Below are positions 1-9,545 of a stretch of 64,000 bases of DNA, in pieces. The notes beneath the pieces are model-generated. The model made no database searches. It was not told the origin of the DNA and saw only the letters and a list, made by a program, of their open reading frames with translations. The position numbers were made by a program, and so were the translations under genes. How positions within the stretch are numbered: position 1 is the first letter of the stretch; each line of letters begins with the position of its first letter. Source of the stretch: Verrucomicrobiia bacterium (GTDB lineage Bacteria; Verrucomicrobiota; Verrucomicrobiia; JABWAM01); contig JAQUAF010000003.1 in the NCBI GenBank assembly GCA_028687435.1, positions 1-64,000 of the forward strand, read 5' to 3'.

Positions 1-3000
1 GCAATTCGCGCGGCGGACTGCGCGAATCCGAAGCTCCGGCGGGGGTTCAATTGCTCAAACGCCTGAATATTCCGCTGATTGGCCCTGTCAATTCCTACTA
101 TAAAACCCGGGAAGAGTGGGAGGCTGATCCGCAAGGGTTGGGATCGCAGGTTGCCTGGAGCATTGCCCTGCCGGAATTCGAAGGGGTGATCGAACCCCTG
201 GTCATTGGCGCCACTTCGGGTTTTCGCAACGGGGAGGATTCGGCGGACCAAGCCATTGAGGAGCGGATTCACAAACTGAGCCGCCGGGTCAAACGGTGGG
301 TTTCGCTCCGCCGCAAGCCCAACGCGGACAAGAAAGTGGCTTTCATCCTGCATAACAATCCCTGTGTTTCGGTCGAGGCTTCGGTGGGCGGCGGGGCGCA
401 TCTGGACACCCTGGAAAGCGTGGCGCGCATCCTGCAACGCATGAAAGCGTCCGGGTACCAGGTGGAAGCGCCGGCGAATGGCAAGGCCATCATCGATGAA
501 ATCATGCGGCGGAAGGCCATCGCCGAGTTTCGCTGGACACCCCTTGAGGAAATTGTCGCCAAGGGGGGCGCCATCGCGCGTGTCACGAAGCCGGAGTATC
601 TCGAGTGGTTCATGGAATTGCCTGCCGCAACCCGCGAGCGCATGGAGGAGGCCTGGGGCAAGGCGCCTGGCGAGGAAAAGGATGGCATTCCGGCAGCCAT
701 GGTTCATCAGGGCGACATCATCGTCACCGGTGTCCGGTATGGCAACGCCATGGTGGCGGCGCAACCGAAACGGGGTTGCGCCGGGGCGCGTTGCGACGGG
801 CAGGTCTGCAAAATCCTGCATGATCCCAGCGTGCCGCCGCCCCATCAATACGTGGCGACTTACAAATGGATTTCACAAACCTTTGGCGCGGATGTCATCG
901 TGCATGTGGGAACCCATGGCAATCTGGAATTTTTGCCTGGCAAGGGCACGGGGCTTTCCTCCGGATGTTTTCCGGACATTGGCATCGACACCCTGCCGCA
1001 TCTGTATATTTACAACGCCGACAACCCTCCCGAAGGAACGATCGCCAAACGCCGCAGCTATGGCGCGTTGGTTGATCATATGCAAACCGTGATGGTGGAG
1101 GGGGAATTGTATGGGGATCTGGAGCGGCTGGAACGTCTTCTTGATGAGTTTGAAAAATACCGCGCGGTTGAAGCGGGGAAAGCCCACACCATTTCCCATT
1201 TGATCGTCAATGCCGCCGACAAGCTGAATCTTCTCGATGGCAGCAAACTGGATCACTCGCAACTGGAACAAAAAATCCAGGAATTGCGGGGCAAACTGTC
1301 ATTGCTCAAAAACACGCAGATTCCCAAGGGGATGCACATCTTTGGCATCCGTCCCGAAGGAGAAAAACTGGCGGATTTTCTTTACGCCATTTTGCGTTAT
1401 GACACCGATCCCCATTCCCTGCGTGGAGTGTTGACGGCGGTTCTCCGGAGGGAGGGACGACAAGAAGCAGGGGCATTGAAGGCGGCAACCGAAAAGGAAG
1501 CCCGCGCCGCAGTTCGGGCCATGATTACGCAGGGTATTTCCGTGAGCGAAACCCTTTCGTCGCGGCATTGCCTGTCACCGGAAGAAAAGCCCCTTCTTCG
1601 GGCGGTGGATGATAAAATCCGGGATCTCCTGCGGCGGGTCGAGGCATCCGACGAGATGGGAGCGCTGCTGAACGGTTGCAATGGCGGGTATCTTGAACCT
1701 GGACCATCCGGATTGATCACTCGCGGACGGAGCGATGTGCTGCCCACGGGGCGGAACTTTTTCAGCCTGGATCCCCAGCGGATACCCACGCCATCAGCCT
1801 GGGTCATCGGCCAGGAGCTTGGACGCAAGACGCTGGAAAAATATCTGGAAGAGGAGGGAAAACTTCCGGAGAACATAGCTTTTCATTGGATGAGCACCGA
1901 TATCATGTGGGCGGACGGAGAAGGTCTGGCGCAGATGCTTTATCTTCTTGGCGCCCAACCGGTCTGGCAGGCGAACGGACGCATCAAGGGGTTTGAGATT
2001 ATTCCGTTGAGCAAGCTTCAGCGGCCGCGCATTGACATCACGGTTCGCGTGTCCGGCATTACGCGGGATAATTTTCCCGCGACCATGGAATTGCTGGATG
2101 AAGCCATCCAGGCCATTGCCCGGCTGGATGAGCCGGTGGAACTTAATTATGTGCGCAAGCATACGCTGGAAAAGATGGCCGGGTCCGGGCGCCCGGGCGA
2201 CGAGGCATGGAGGGAGGCTTCCTACCGGATTTTTGCGAGCATGCCGGGAACCTATCAGGCCGGCACGCAACTGGCGGTTTACGCCTCTGCCTGGAAAACG
2301 GAAAAGGATCTTTCCGACATTTTCCTTTATTGGAACGGTTATGCCTATGGCAAGGGAACTTTTGGTGCCCCGGCGCATCACAGCCTGAAGCAGAGCCTTA
2401 AAACAGTGGATTTAACTTTCAATAAGACGGCGACCGACGAATATGATCTGACTGGCTGTTGTTGTTATTTTGGCACACATGGCGGAATGATCAACGCGGC
2501 GCGCACGATTTCGGGACGCGAGGTGAAAAATTACTATGGCGACACGCGGGATCCGAACGAGGTGGCGGTGCGGACATTGACCGAGGAAATCCGCCGGGTG
2601 GCCCGCGCCAAGCTGTTGAATCCGCGTTGGATTGAGGGGATGAAGGAGCATGGATACAAAGGCGCGGGGGAGATCAGCAAACGCGTGGGACGGCTTTACG
2701 GCTGGCAGGCCACGGCCAAGGCGGTGGACGACGCGGTGTTCGATGACGCAGCCCGCACCTTCATGATGGACGAGGAAAATCGCAAGTTTTTCGAGGAGAA
2801 CAATCCGTGGGCCTTGGAGGAAATGGCGCGCCGGATGCTGGAGGCGGCTGAGCGCGGTTTGTGGAAACCGGCGCCGGATGTGCAGAAGGCGCTCAAGGAA
2901 CTTTATATTGAAATTGAAGGTTGGATTGAAGAACGGATGGGTGACGCGGAAGGCAATTTTCAGGGGGGCGGCATTGATGTCATCACCCAGGAGCAAGTCC

Positions 3001-3059
3001 AGGGTTGGAAGAAAAAAATGCAGGAGGTTATGGGTAATACCCAGCTTGATAGGCTGTAG
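1..3059 (+). CDS. cobN: CobN/BchH-family metal chelatase large subunit, 5'-truncated by window edge
   Basis: This is the large porphyrin/corrin-binding subunit of an ATP-dependent cobalt or magnesium chelatase, which inserts the metal into the macrocycle together with ChlI and ChlD. The frame is open from position 3 with no plausible start, so about 200-300 residues are missing to the left; the TTG at 51 is internal. The family signature GTHGNLEFLPGK lies near 0.91 kb, followed by TIAKRRSY, which resembles BchH more than classic CobN. The downstream chlI and chlD genes support a complete chelatase. Absence of other bacteriochlorophyll genes makes a cobalt (B12) role more likely; that is inference. 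The last residues and stop codon fall inside a dispersed repeat, so the C-terminus may have been replaced. Confidence 0.85.
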   Translation, partial: NSRGGLRESEAPAGVQLLKRLNIPLIGPVNSYYKTREEWEADPQGLGSQVAWSIALPEFEGVIEPLVIGATSGFRNGEDSADQAIEERIHKLSRRVKRWVSLRRKPNADKKVAFILHNNPCVSVEASVGGGAHLDTLESVARILQRMKASGYQVEAPANGKAIIDEIMRRKAIAEFRWTPLEEIVAKGGAIARVTKPEYLEWFMELPAATRERMEEAWGKAPGEEKDGIPAAMVHQGDIIVTGVRYGNAMVAAQPKRGCAGARCDGQVCKILHDPSVPPPHQYVATYKWISQTFGADVIVHVGTHGNLEFLPGKGTGLSSGCFPDIGIDTLPHLYIYNADNPPEGTIAKRRSYGALVDHMQTVMVEGELYGDLERLERLLDEFEKYRAVEAGKAHTISHLIVNAADKLNLLDGSKLDHSQLEQKIQELRGKLSLLKNTQIPKGMHIFGIRPEGEKLADFLYAILRYDTDPHSLRGVLTAVLRREGRQEAGALKAATEKEARAAVRAMITQGISVSETLSSRHCLSPEEKPLLRAVDDKIRDLLRRVEASDEMGALLNGCNGGYLEPGPSGLITRGRSDVLPTGRNFFSLDPQRIPTPSAWVIGQELGRKTLEKYLEEEGKLPENIAFHWMSTDIMWADGEGLAQMLYLLGAQPVWQANGRIKGFEIIPLSKLQRPRIDITVRVSGITRDNFPATMELLDEAIQAIARLDEPVELNYVRKHTLEKMAGSGRPGDEAWREASYRIFASMPGTYQAGTQLAVYASAWKTEKDLSDIFLYWNGYAYGKGTFGAPAHHSLKQSLKTVDLTFNKTATDEYDLTGCCCYFGTHGGMINAARTISGREVKNYYGDTRDPNEVAVRTLTEEIRRVARAKLLNPRWIEGMKEHGYKGAGEISKRVGRLYGWQATAKAVDDAVFDDAARTFMMDEENRKFFEENNPWALEEMARRMLEAAERGLWKPAPDVQKALKELYIEIEGWIEERMGDAEGNFQGGGIDVITQEQVQGWKKKMQEVMGNTQLDRL

Positions 3060-3086
3060 GCTGTTAGACTATAGGTGACTAGGTGA
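3051..3086 (+). repeat. Dispersed GGCTGTTAGACT-type intergenic repeat, copy 1
   Basis: A short run of variants of ggctgt-agact overlaps the chelatase stop codon and leads into the next gene. Related copies occur near 3.45, 22.77, 24.41 and 55.36 kb, always between genes. Confidence 0.6.
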
Positions 3087-3091
3087 CAATC

Positions 3092-3448
3092 ATGCGTGAT
3101 CATACAAAACTTAGAGCATTTGAACTGGCCGATGAAGTTGCGATTCTGATCTATCGGATAACCAGAGGATTTCCCAAGGAAGAGATCTATGGGTTGACTG
3201 CCCAAATGAGGAGGGGTGCGGTTTCTGTTCCATCAAATATTGTAGAGGGATGTGCAAGAGAGAGTCAGGACGAGTATCTCCGTTTTCTTGAAATCGCATT
3301 TAGCTCCTTGCGAGAGCTGCATTACCAGTGCGGTTTGGCTAAACGTCTTGGGTACTCTGATGAACATGATTTTGCAGCTTTAGACTCAAAAATTCAAGAA
3401 ACTGAAAAAGTTTTGGGCTCTTTGGTGCGTTCAATGCGCAAGATCTAA
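3092..3448 (+). CDS. Four-helix bundle protein of the 23S rRNA intervening-sequence (IVP/S23) family
   Basis: A protein of about 118 residues opening [17 protein letters not shown] and carrying the family landmarks [21 protein letters not shown] and [19 protein letters not shown]. Members were first noticed as ORFs inside 23S rRNA intervening sequences, and many occur elsewhere; they form a four-helix pentamer of unknown function. I chose the ATG at 3092, matching the usual family start, over the GTG at 3083. The gene splits the chelatase operon between the large subunit and chlI and is bounded by two copies of the same dispersed repeat in opposite orientations, which suggests a mobile cassette. 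No rRNA sequence is visible around it. Confidence 0.85.
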   Translation: MRDHTKLRAFELADEVAILIYRITRGFPKEEIYGLTAQMRRGAVSVPSNIVEGCARESQDEYLRFLEIAFSSLRELHYQCGLAKRLGYSDEHDFAALDSKIQETEKVLGSLVRSMRKI

Positions 3449-3481
3449 TAGCCTTCAGCCTACAGTCTAAACAACCTAATG
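3449..3481 (-). repeat. Dispersed GGCTGTTAGACT-type repeat, copy 2 (inverted)
   Basis: The sequence cttcagcctacagtctaaac is the inverse of the element upstream of the four-helix-bundle gene. It ends directly before the chlI start, as a related copy does before the ATG at 24473. Confidence 0.6.
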
Positions 3482-3483
3482 TT

Positions 3484-4494
3484 ATGATTTTTCCCTTTAC
3501 CGCAATTGTGGGGCAGGAGGAGATGAAGACGGGGCTGATTTTGAACGTGATTGATCCGTCGATCGGCGGGTTGTTGATCATGGGGGAGAAGGGCACGGCC
3601 AAAAGCACGGCGGTGCGGGCGCTGGCGGAGTTGCTGCCCGAACTTGAAGCGGTGGAAGGCTGCCGGTTCCAATGCGATCCCGGAGGAAAGCTTTGCGGCG
3701 AATGCCAGGAGAAAAACCGGATGGGAGGGCCTTTGCCGGTTGCGCATCGCAAGATGAGGGTGGTGGAATTGCCGCTGGGCGTCACGGAAGACCGGTTGGT
3801 GGGGACTCTGGACATGGAGCATGCCCTGCAAAAAGGGGAGAAACGGTTCGAGCCGGGATTGCTGGCCGATGCCAACCGCAATTTTCTGTACGTGGACGAG
3901 GTGAATCTGCTGGAGGATCACATTGTGGATCTTTTGCTGGATTCCGCGGCCATGGGGGTCAACACGGTGGAGCGCGAGGGCGTGTCGTTCACCCATCCCG
4001 CCCGGTTCATCCTGGCGGGCACGATGAATCCGGAGGAAGGCGATTTGAGGCCGCAATTGCTGGACCGGTTCGGGTTGTGCGCGCAGGTGGTTTCGGTGAG
4101 GGAGAAGGAGTCGCGGATGGAGATTTTGCGGCGCAAGGCCGCTTTTGACGCGGATGCCGGGCGGATGGCCGCCGCGTGGAAAAAAGAGCAGACAGAACTG
4201 GCGCGCCGGATCAAGGAGGCCCAGACGGCGCTTCCGTCCATCCAACCCGGCGATGACGCGTTGGAAAAGATCGTCAAGATCACCGCGGCCCTGAGCCTGG
4301 ACGGGCACCGGGCGGACATTGTGATGATGAAAACCGCCCGGGCGCTTGTGGCGTTTCGCGGCAAGACGGCCGTCGAAGCCGGGGAGATCCGCGACGCGGC
4401 CGCCTTGGCCCTGGGGCATCGCATGAAACGCCTGCCGTTTGAGGAGATGGGCGCGCAGGCTGAAAAATTGAGGGGGTTGTTGGAGGGGATTTGA
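3484..4494 (+). CDS. chlI: Chelatase AAA+ ATPase subunit I (ChlI/BchI)
   Basis: This 336-residue protein is the AAA+ motor that, with subunit D, drives metal insertion by the large subunit. The N-terminus [13 protein letters not shown] is typical of BchI. Walker A is GEKGTAKST (residues 34-42) and Walker B is FLYVDEVN (134-141). A Cys-rich insert (C60, C64, C71, C74) lies between the first helix and Walker B, as in many BchI proteins. Its length matches the family. It lies 12 nt upstream of chlD in the same direction, so the two are almost certainly co-transcribed. Whether the metal is Co or Mg cannot be read from this subunit. Confidence 0.9.
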   Translation: MIFPFTAIVGQEEMKTGLILNVIDPSIGGLLIMGEKGTAKSTAVRALAELLPELEAVEGCRFQCDPGGKLCGECQEKNRMGGPLPVAHRKMRVVELPLGVTEDRLVGTLDMEHALQKGEKRFEPGLLADANRNFLYVDEVNLLEDHIVDLLLDSAAMGVNTVEREGVSFTHPARFILAGTMNPEEGDLRPQLLDRFGLCAQVVSVREKESRMEILRRKAAFDADAGRMAAAWKKEQTELARRIKEAQTALPSIQPGDDALEKIVKITAALSLDGHRADIVMMKTARALVAFRGKTAVEAGEIRDAAALALGHRMKRLPFEEMGAQAEKLRGLLEGI

Positions 4495-4506
4495 GGGAGA
4501 CGAACT

Positions 4507-6354
4507 GTGTCGATCAACATGTCTTTCAGCGGATTTGTGGGGAGGGATGACGCCAAGCTGGCATTGGTGTTGAATGCGATCGACCGGCGGTGCGGCGGGG
4601 TTCTTTTTCTGGGCGAAAAAGGGTGCGGCAAATCCACGCTGGCGCGCCGGTTCCGGCGGCTTTTGCCCCGGGGAATTCCTTTTGTCGAATTGCCGCTTAA
4701 CGCCACCGAGGAAGGGTTGATGGGGGGAATCGATTTGGAGAAAACCATTCGCGAGGGGCGGCGTTGTTTTCAGCCGGGGATTTTGTCGCGCGCCCATGAC
4801 GGGTTTGTTTACATTGACGATATTCACTTGTTGCCGGTCGAAATTCTGGCTTTGACACTCAATGTTCAGGGGAGGGGCGAAAACCTGGTGGAGAAGGAGG
4901 GGCTGACCCTGCGTCATGCCGCCGAGTTTCAATTGCTGGCGAGCATGGATCCGGCGGAGAATTTCCTGCCGCCGCATCTTCTGGATTGTTTTGGAATGGC
5001 GGTCGTGTGGGGGAAAATCACGGAGGCGGCGCAACGCGCGGCGATTGTCAGGCAGGCCATGCCGGATCTTTTTCCCGAAAGTCCCGAGGCCGGGAGGAGG
5101 GACCGGGTTTTGGCGGAGAGAATCGGCGTTGCCCGTTCCCGTTTGGCGGGGATGAAAATTTCAGCCGGTGTGGAAGACTGCATGGCCGGGAAATGTTTGG
5201 AGAGCCGGATGGCCGGACATCGGGGGGATGTTTTTCTTTTCTATGCGGCGCGCGCCCATGCCGCCCTGATGGGGAAAGACCGGGTGGAACCGGCGGATGT
5301 GGATGCTGTGACGCCTTTGGTTCTCAACCACCGCCGCCGGCAACTGCCGCCGGAAAACGAGCCGGAGCAATCTGAAAAACGGGAGCCCAGGCCCCCTCCC
5401 GAAAACAATCCGAAGGATCAGAAATCGGCGGCCGCCGACCGGCAATCGCATCCCGGCGGAGACAACCAAGGGGACGAAAAAACTTTGCCGGAAAAACGGG
5501 AATCCCTGCCCATGGAGGCTGTTTTCGAATCCGGCGAGCCGTTTCCCCTCCGGCGTTTTCATTACCGCCGGGACAGGATCAAAAGGGGATCTTCCGGACG
5601 GAAGATCAAATCGCTTTCACGCGACAAGCGGGGACGGTATATCCGGAGCGCTGAACGCGGATTGGACGGCGACATTGCCATTGACGCCACGGTGAGGGCT
5701 GCCGCGCCGTTGCAGCGGCTGCGGGGGGGGGATGGGCGGCTGGTCATCCGACCCGGGGATATTCGTTACAAGAGGAGAGAGAAGAAGGTCAGTCATCTGG
5801 CGATTTTTGTGGTGGACGGTTCCGGGTCGATGGGCGCCCAGCGGCGGATGGTTGCGACCAAGGGGGCCATCCAGTCGTTGCTTTTGGATTCCTATCAGAA
5901 GCGCGACAAGGTGGCCATGATCGTGTTTCGCAAGGACCGGGCGGAACTGGTTTTGCCCCCGACATCCAGCGCGGAACTGGCTTCCCGATGTTTGCGCCAG
6001 ATGCCCGTGGGCGGCAGGACGCCGCTTTCGGCCGGTTTGCTTGCGGCGCATGACCTGGTTCGCCGGATGGGGCGGCGCGAGCCTGGGTTGCGTTTTTTGG
6101 TGGCATTGATCACGGATGGACGGGCCAACCATTGTCTGGGCGGCGCCACGCCCGAGAAAGAGGTGTCGAAAATCGCCGGGTTGATGAGGGAACTGCCTTC
6201 CACCGAGTTTTTGGTTGTTGATACGGAGAACAAAGCGGGATTGATTCGGATGGGATTGGCTGGCAGGCTTGCGGCTCAACTGGCGGCGGATTACTGCCGC
6301 ATGGAGGAACTTGAATCAGATCGGTTGCTTGCTTTTGTTCAATCACGTTGGTGA
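4507..6354 (+). CDS. chlD: Chelatase subunit D (ChlD/BchD), AAA plus vWA domain
   Basis: This 615-residue protein has three parts. An N-terminal AAA domain has an intact Walker A GEKGCGKST (36-44). A Pro/Glu/Lys-rich linker covers about residues 280-330. The C-terminal von Willebrand A domain has a MIDAS motif DGSGSM near residue 437. This is the standard ChlD architecture; D subunits form the platform that carries the ChlI ring to the large subunit. In many ChlD proteins the ATPase site is degenerate, but here the P-loop looks usable. The GTG at 4507 follows a GGGAG ribosome site; an ATG four codons later is the alternative. Confidence 0.9.
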   Translation: MSINMSFSGFVGRDDAKLALVLNAIDRRCGGVLFLGEKGCGKSTLARRFRRLLPRGIPFVELPLNATEEGLMGGIDLEKTIREGRRCFQPGILSRAHDGFVYIDDIHLLPVEILALTLNVQGRGENLVEKEGLTLRHAAEFQLLASMDPAENFLPPHLLDCFGMAVVWGKITEAAQRAAIVRQAMPDLFPESPEAGRRDRVLAERIGVARSRLAGMKISAGVEDCMAGKCLESRMAGHRGDVFLFYAARAHAALMGKDRVEPADVDAVTPLVLNHRRRQLPPENEPEQSEKREPRPPPENNPKDQKSAAADRQSHPGGDNQGDEKTLPEKRESLPMEAVFESGEPFPLRRFHYRRDRIKRGSSGRKIKSLSRDKRGRYIRSAERGLDGDIAIDATVRAAAPLQRLRGGDGRLVIRPGDIRYKRREKKVSHLAIFVVDGSGSMGAQRRMVATKGAIQSLLLDSYQKRDKVAMIVFRKDRAELVLPPTSSAELASRCLRQMPVGGRTPLSAGLLAAHDLVRRMGRREPGLRFLVALITDGRANHCLGGATPEKEVSKIAGLMRELPSTEFLVVDTENKAGLIRMGLAGRLAAQLAADYCRMEELESDRLLAFVQSRW

Positions 6355-6818
6355 AAGAATTTGTTCATTTCCATTTTGATCCAAGCGGAATGACCAAAAA
6401 TCCAAACAATCCCACAGCCAAGTCTAATCCGGGGAAGAATATCGGATTTTTTGACGCCGGACAAAAAACTTGACTGATTTTCATTCGGCAGGCAATCTGA
6501 ATTGGATATTACGATAATAAAAAACAGTAATATTCATTATGCTTTTGTTTTTTTCAAAAAAGCGGCCCAATCATGCGTCCGTTGTTGCTGATGTCTCTGG
6601 TGGCGGTGATATTGGAGCGCTGGCTGTTCGTTTGGCGCTTGAAGAGGGAGCGGCAGCCGGAGGGTGGCGGAGGTTGTTTCGAAAAAGGGGGAGATGGATG
6701 ACTGTGAGAGCAGGAGAGAGAAACTGTGATTTTGTTGTGCGCATATGCCGGCCTTATGGGTGTCCCGCCCAGAAAATTGTTTTCCCATGCGATTCCTGAC
6801 TAATGAAAAAGGTGATTT
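6355..6818. other. 464-nt non-coding gap at the border between chelatase operon and accessory island
   Basis: The gap is AT-rich in its first 180 nt (many A/T runs around 6.46-6.54 kb), a plausible place for promoters of the downstream pair, although I see no convincing -35/-10 set. One small open frame, 6573-6701 (+), would encode 42 residues opening MRPLLLMSLVAVILERWLF, a single hydrophobic helix with a basic tail. It has no clear ribosome site and I do not annotate it as a gene. Confidence 0.4.
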
Positions 6819-7994
6819 ATGGCAAACGATTATACCCCCAAACAATTTCTTCGTTTAGCGGAAAATATATTGCTTGAGGAGTACTTTGGCAAACGTGGGA
6901 TGCTTACTGATCTTGATTGGAATAACATCAATGAATCGGTGATCGAACCGATTTATGCTGCGTGGCAGATGCTTCCCGAAGCTAAACAAGAAGAGGTTGA
7001 GCAGGATTTCCGCTTGATCTTCGATCTTGCATCCGCCAATGGCACTCGAACACTGATTGAGGAAGGACATTGCCAAAACCTTGATCTCGTTTCAAAGTTG
7101 GAGCAGAAAGACGGCTGCCTCAATAAAGCCTTTTGGGTATTTCTCGAACACCGGGAATTGTTCGACGCAGTCTATGCCCTCGACCAATCAGACCATTTGA
7201 ACGGTCGCTATTGGAAAAAGCGAAAGGACATGCCGAGAAAACAGCCGGACCTTACAGGCGAAACGATAAAAGAACTCGGAGATTCGGTCGGAGCTTATTA
7301 TCGGGAGAATCAAGGACGGGGGAAGTTGTGCCGTGTCGAGCACTATCTCCGCGGAAACCGGTATCATTACTTCTTTGCCTATCCCAAAGACTACACAAAT
7401 ACCATTGTCGGTTATGACAACGCTGGCCGCTTCGAGCGAAAGCGTCAAACCCCCGCTTTCGATGTAATTTTCGTCTATGACCCGGCGGATGGTACGTTGG
7501 AACTATATGCCGAGGGTGACAAAAGATTGAAGCAGGATTTGCAGAAGATTTTTGCCCGATGCATCCTTCATGAAGAAATCAGCGATGAGAATCCTCGTTC
7601 GATTCCGTATGAATTAAACAGCTTGAAAAACCCAAGTTTTGCCTTTCCAACGGACCCGGCGGATGGTGTTATGGAGGTGAGGATTCGCGAATTGAGGTTG
7701 GCGCTTGTCGGCAATGAACGGAAACGCATCACCTTCCATGTGGCGCCCAAGGGCGCCCCCCATGATATTCACGATTTGATGACGCACTCCCTGCACGAAC
7801 ATCGTTTGCCTCTTTCGATGGTCAATGTAGTTTCAGCCGTCATCCAGATGCGTTTCAATAGGGACGGCGGAACAATCCGTCCAATGACCGTATCCTTCAG
7901 AATCACGAGTCCAGATATTTGCAATCTGAAGGATAAACCGGAACATCTTGTGGCGAAGAAATACCTGAAGCTATGGGGACTGGAACGTGTTTGA
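6819..7994 (+). CDS. Unrecognised 391-aa protein, first gene of a coupled two-gene system
   Basis: I do not recognise a named family. The N-terminal ~170 residues look helical and acidic, opening MANDYTPKQFLRLAENILLE. The C-terminal half has beta-rich stretches such as HYFFAYPKDYTNTIVGYD and FDVIFVYDPADGTLELYAEGD. There is no signal peptide, membrane segment, P-loop or obvious nuclease motif, so it is probably a cytosolic soluble protein. The start follows an AAAGGTGA ribosome site. Its last 8 nt overlap the GTG start of the 489-aa gene, implying translational coupling and a joint role. The composition looks less G+C-rich than the chelatase genes, consistent with transfer. The neighbours (toxin-antitoxin, RhuM) suggest a defence or stress module, which is inference only. 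Confidence 0.75.
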   Translation: MANDYTPKQFLRLAENILLEEYFGKRGMLTDLDWNNINESVIEPIYAAWQMLPEAKQEEVEQDFRLIFDLASANGTRTLIEEGHCQNLDLVSKLEQKDGCLNKAFWVFLEHRELFDAVYALDQSDHLNGRYWKKRKDMPRKQPDLTGETIKELGDSVGAYYRENQGRGKLCRVEHYLRGNRYHYFFAYPKDYTNTIVGYDNAGRFERKRQTPAFDVIFVYDPADGTLELYAEGDKRLKQDLQKIFARCILHEEISDENPRSIPYELNSLKNPSFAFPTDPADGVMEVRIRELRLALVGNERKRITFHVAPKGAPHDIHDLMTHSLHEHRLPLSMVNVVSAVIQMRFNRDGGTIRPMTVSFRITSPDICNLKDKPEHLVAKKYLKLWGLERV

Positions 7995-9456
7995 CCCCCT
8001 GTCCGTCATCTTAAGTCGATTTGATGCACGCGAACCCCGTTTCAGTGGGGACGATGTTGCCGCATGGCGCAAAGGGATGGTGGAATATCTGGCAAAATGC
8101 GGGCTGCTCCGCGAAGTGGAGCCTGCGACTTCGGTCATTTGCGATGCCTGCGCTGACCGACATGTGGAAGAAGTTGTCATGATCAAGAAGCCACCGGGTT
8201 CTATCCCGCGATTCTATATCCATTGTCCTGAGAATGGCCGAGTGTTTGTATCGAAAGAGCGCCTGCGGCAGTGGGAGATTAATTTTTTTGGTTTGGCAAA
8301 AGGGCTTGCGCGTGCATTGGACCTTGCCGGTAGCGTGGAAGAAATCGTTTTGGAGCGAATTTGGTTCCTCGGAAGAACAACCCTTGCGGCGCAGTCACGC
8401 GAATTATTCCTGGCGTGTGGCCTGACATGGGAAGACGCTTGCGATGTTTTGGGGAAGAGTTCTCGGATCAATGCTGCAAAATCCGCACTCGTCCTCGTTG
8501 CTGGCGAAGTGCCCCCGGCTTCTGTTTGGAATGGGGAGGCGCTACCCATTGTCGCGGTCAAAACAGTGACCCGCATCAAGAAGATGGGGCTGGCGGTGGA
8601 CCGGATTCATCTGGAAAGCCTTCTTGCGGACAGGCGGAAGAAGATTCCGTGCGTGACACTAAAGGCATTCCCGACGCCGGTTGAAATAATATGGGCAGAT
8701 ATTCGGATCGTTGTTGCCGAAACAAAAATGAGCATTGTCGCCAAGGGGAAGCGCCGTCAATACACGTTCGCGGAGGCTGGTTTCGAGGAAAGACGGAAAA
8801 GGAACATGCCCAATTGTCTGTGGGGTATTCTGAAATCATTCGCCATGTATGGTGGTATCTTGCCATTCAAAGCAGTCGAGGAGAAAAAACGTAGCAATTT
8901 TAAGCAGTACGTCTCCGTTCTGCGGGAACGGATCAGGGCGCTGATCCCAGGGATCGACGGCGACATGATTCTCTACGACAAGCGAGAAAATTGCTATAAG
9001 ACGCTTTTCCGCATCTCATCCGAAGAATCGCTCCAATTCCCTACTCCTGATGGAACCGCATGGGCAGATATCACCGTCTTTCCAAATGGTTTTACCGGGA
9101 TTCGCATTTGCGTCACCACGACCGAGCGATTTGCCGTTTCCGGCTATGCCGACAGAAACGATGCTTCTACCCACCAGTGGGAAGGCGCGGAGCGTGAGGG
9201 GATGATCGAACGGAACTACGACTTTAGAATGCTTCACCTGGTGGACGATCAAGACCGTCCCAATCGTGCCGGGCAGGCACTCCTCACAGTTCTTTCCAAT
9301 AACGGAATCGTGAAGCGCAAGGCCGAGGACAAGGGCATGCAGGAACTTTGCGGGGTACTGTCCAAGCTCATGATGGGCATTGCTGGTTCTCCCTTTGAAT
9401 TCATCCCCTTCGCAGAGAAGTGGGTTGCGCGCTTTGAGATAGGGGATGGTTCGTGA
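7987..9456 (+). CDS. Unrecognised 489-aa protein with N-terminal putative zinc-binding Cys motif, partner of the 391-aa protein
   Basis: No family name can be given. Residues ~50-80 contain ICDACADRH followed about 30 residues later by YIHCPENGRVFV. This CxxC...H...C arrangement looks like a small zinc ribbon, and I have an impression of similar N-termini in other uncharacterised bacterial proteins. A helical segment follows (LTWEDACDVLGKSSRINAAK, ~155-175) that could be a helix-turn-helix. The C-terminal half is mixed and contains no visible catalytic signature. The start is GTG, inside the end of the upstream gene. A nucleic-acid-binding sensor or regulator acting with the 391-aa protein fits what is visible, but is unproven. 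Confidence 0.75.
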   Translation: MFDPLSVILSRFDAREPRFSGDDVAAWRKGMVEYLAKCGLLREVEPATSVICDACADRHVEEVVMIKKPPGSIPRFYIHCPENGRVFVSKERLRQWEINFFGLAKGLARALDLAGSVEEIVLERIWFLGRTTLAAQSRELFLACGLTWEDACDVLGKSSRINAAKSALVLVAGEVPPASVWNGEALPIVAVKTVTRIKKMGLAVDRIHLESLLADRRKKIPCVTLKAFPTPVEIIWADIRIVVAETKMSIVAKGKRRQYTFAEAGFEERRKRNMPNCLWGILKSFAMYGGILPFKAVEEKKRSNFKQYVSVLRERIRALIPGIDGDMILYDKRENCYKTLFRISSEESLQFPTPDGTAWADITVFPNGFTGIRICVTTTERFAVSGYADRNDASTHQWEGAEREGMIERNYDFRMLHLVDDQDRPNRAGQALLTVLSNNGIVKRKAEDKGMQELCGVLSKLMMGIAGSPFEFIPFAEKWVARFEIGDGS

Positions 9457-9545
9457 ATTTTCTGATGTGGAAAACCTCAGCGGTTATGTCCCTTTTTTTT
9501 GAAAACGACGTTGCGCGACGGTGGGCGCTGAGGCATATTGTTTTC

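Noticed and set aside
2412-2996. Long minus-strand open frame inside the chelatase gene
   Set aside because: It is antisense to strongly conserved CobN/BchH coding sequence, and its translation shows no family features; high G+C makes long shadow frames common here.
3460-5034. 524-codon minus-strand frame over chlI and chlD
   Set aside because: Low-complexity His/Pro/Gln/Arg-rich translation typical of the antisense of G+C-rich genes; both sense genes have intact Walker motifs.
6573-6701. 42-codon frame opening MRPLLLMSLVAVILE before the unknown pair
   Set aside because: Has a hydrophobic helix but no ribosome site and no recognisable conservation; kept only as a note in the gap entry.
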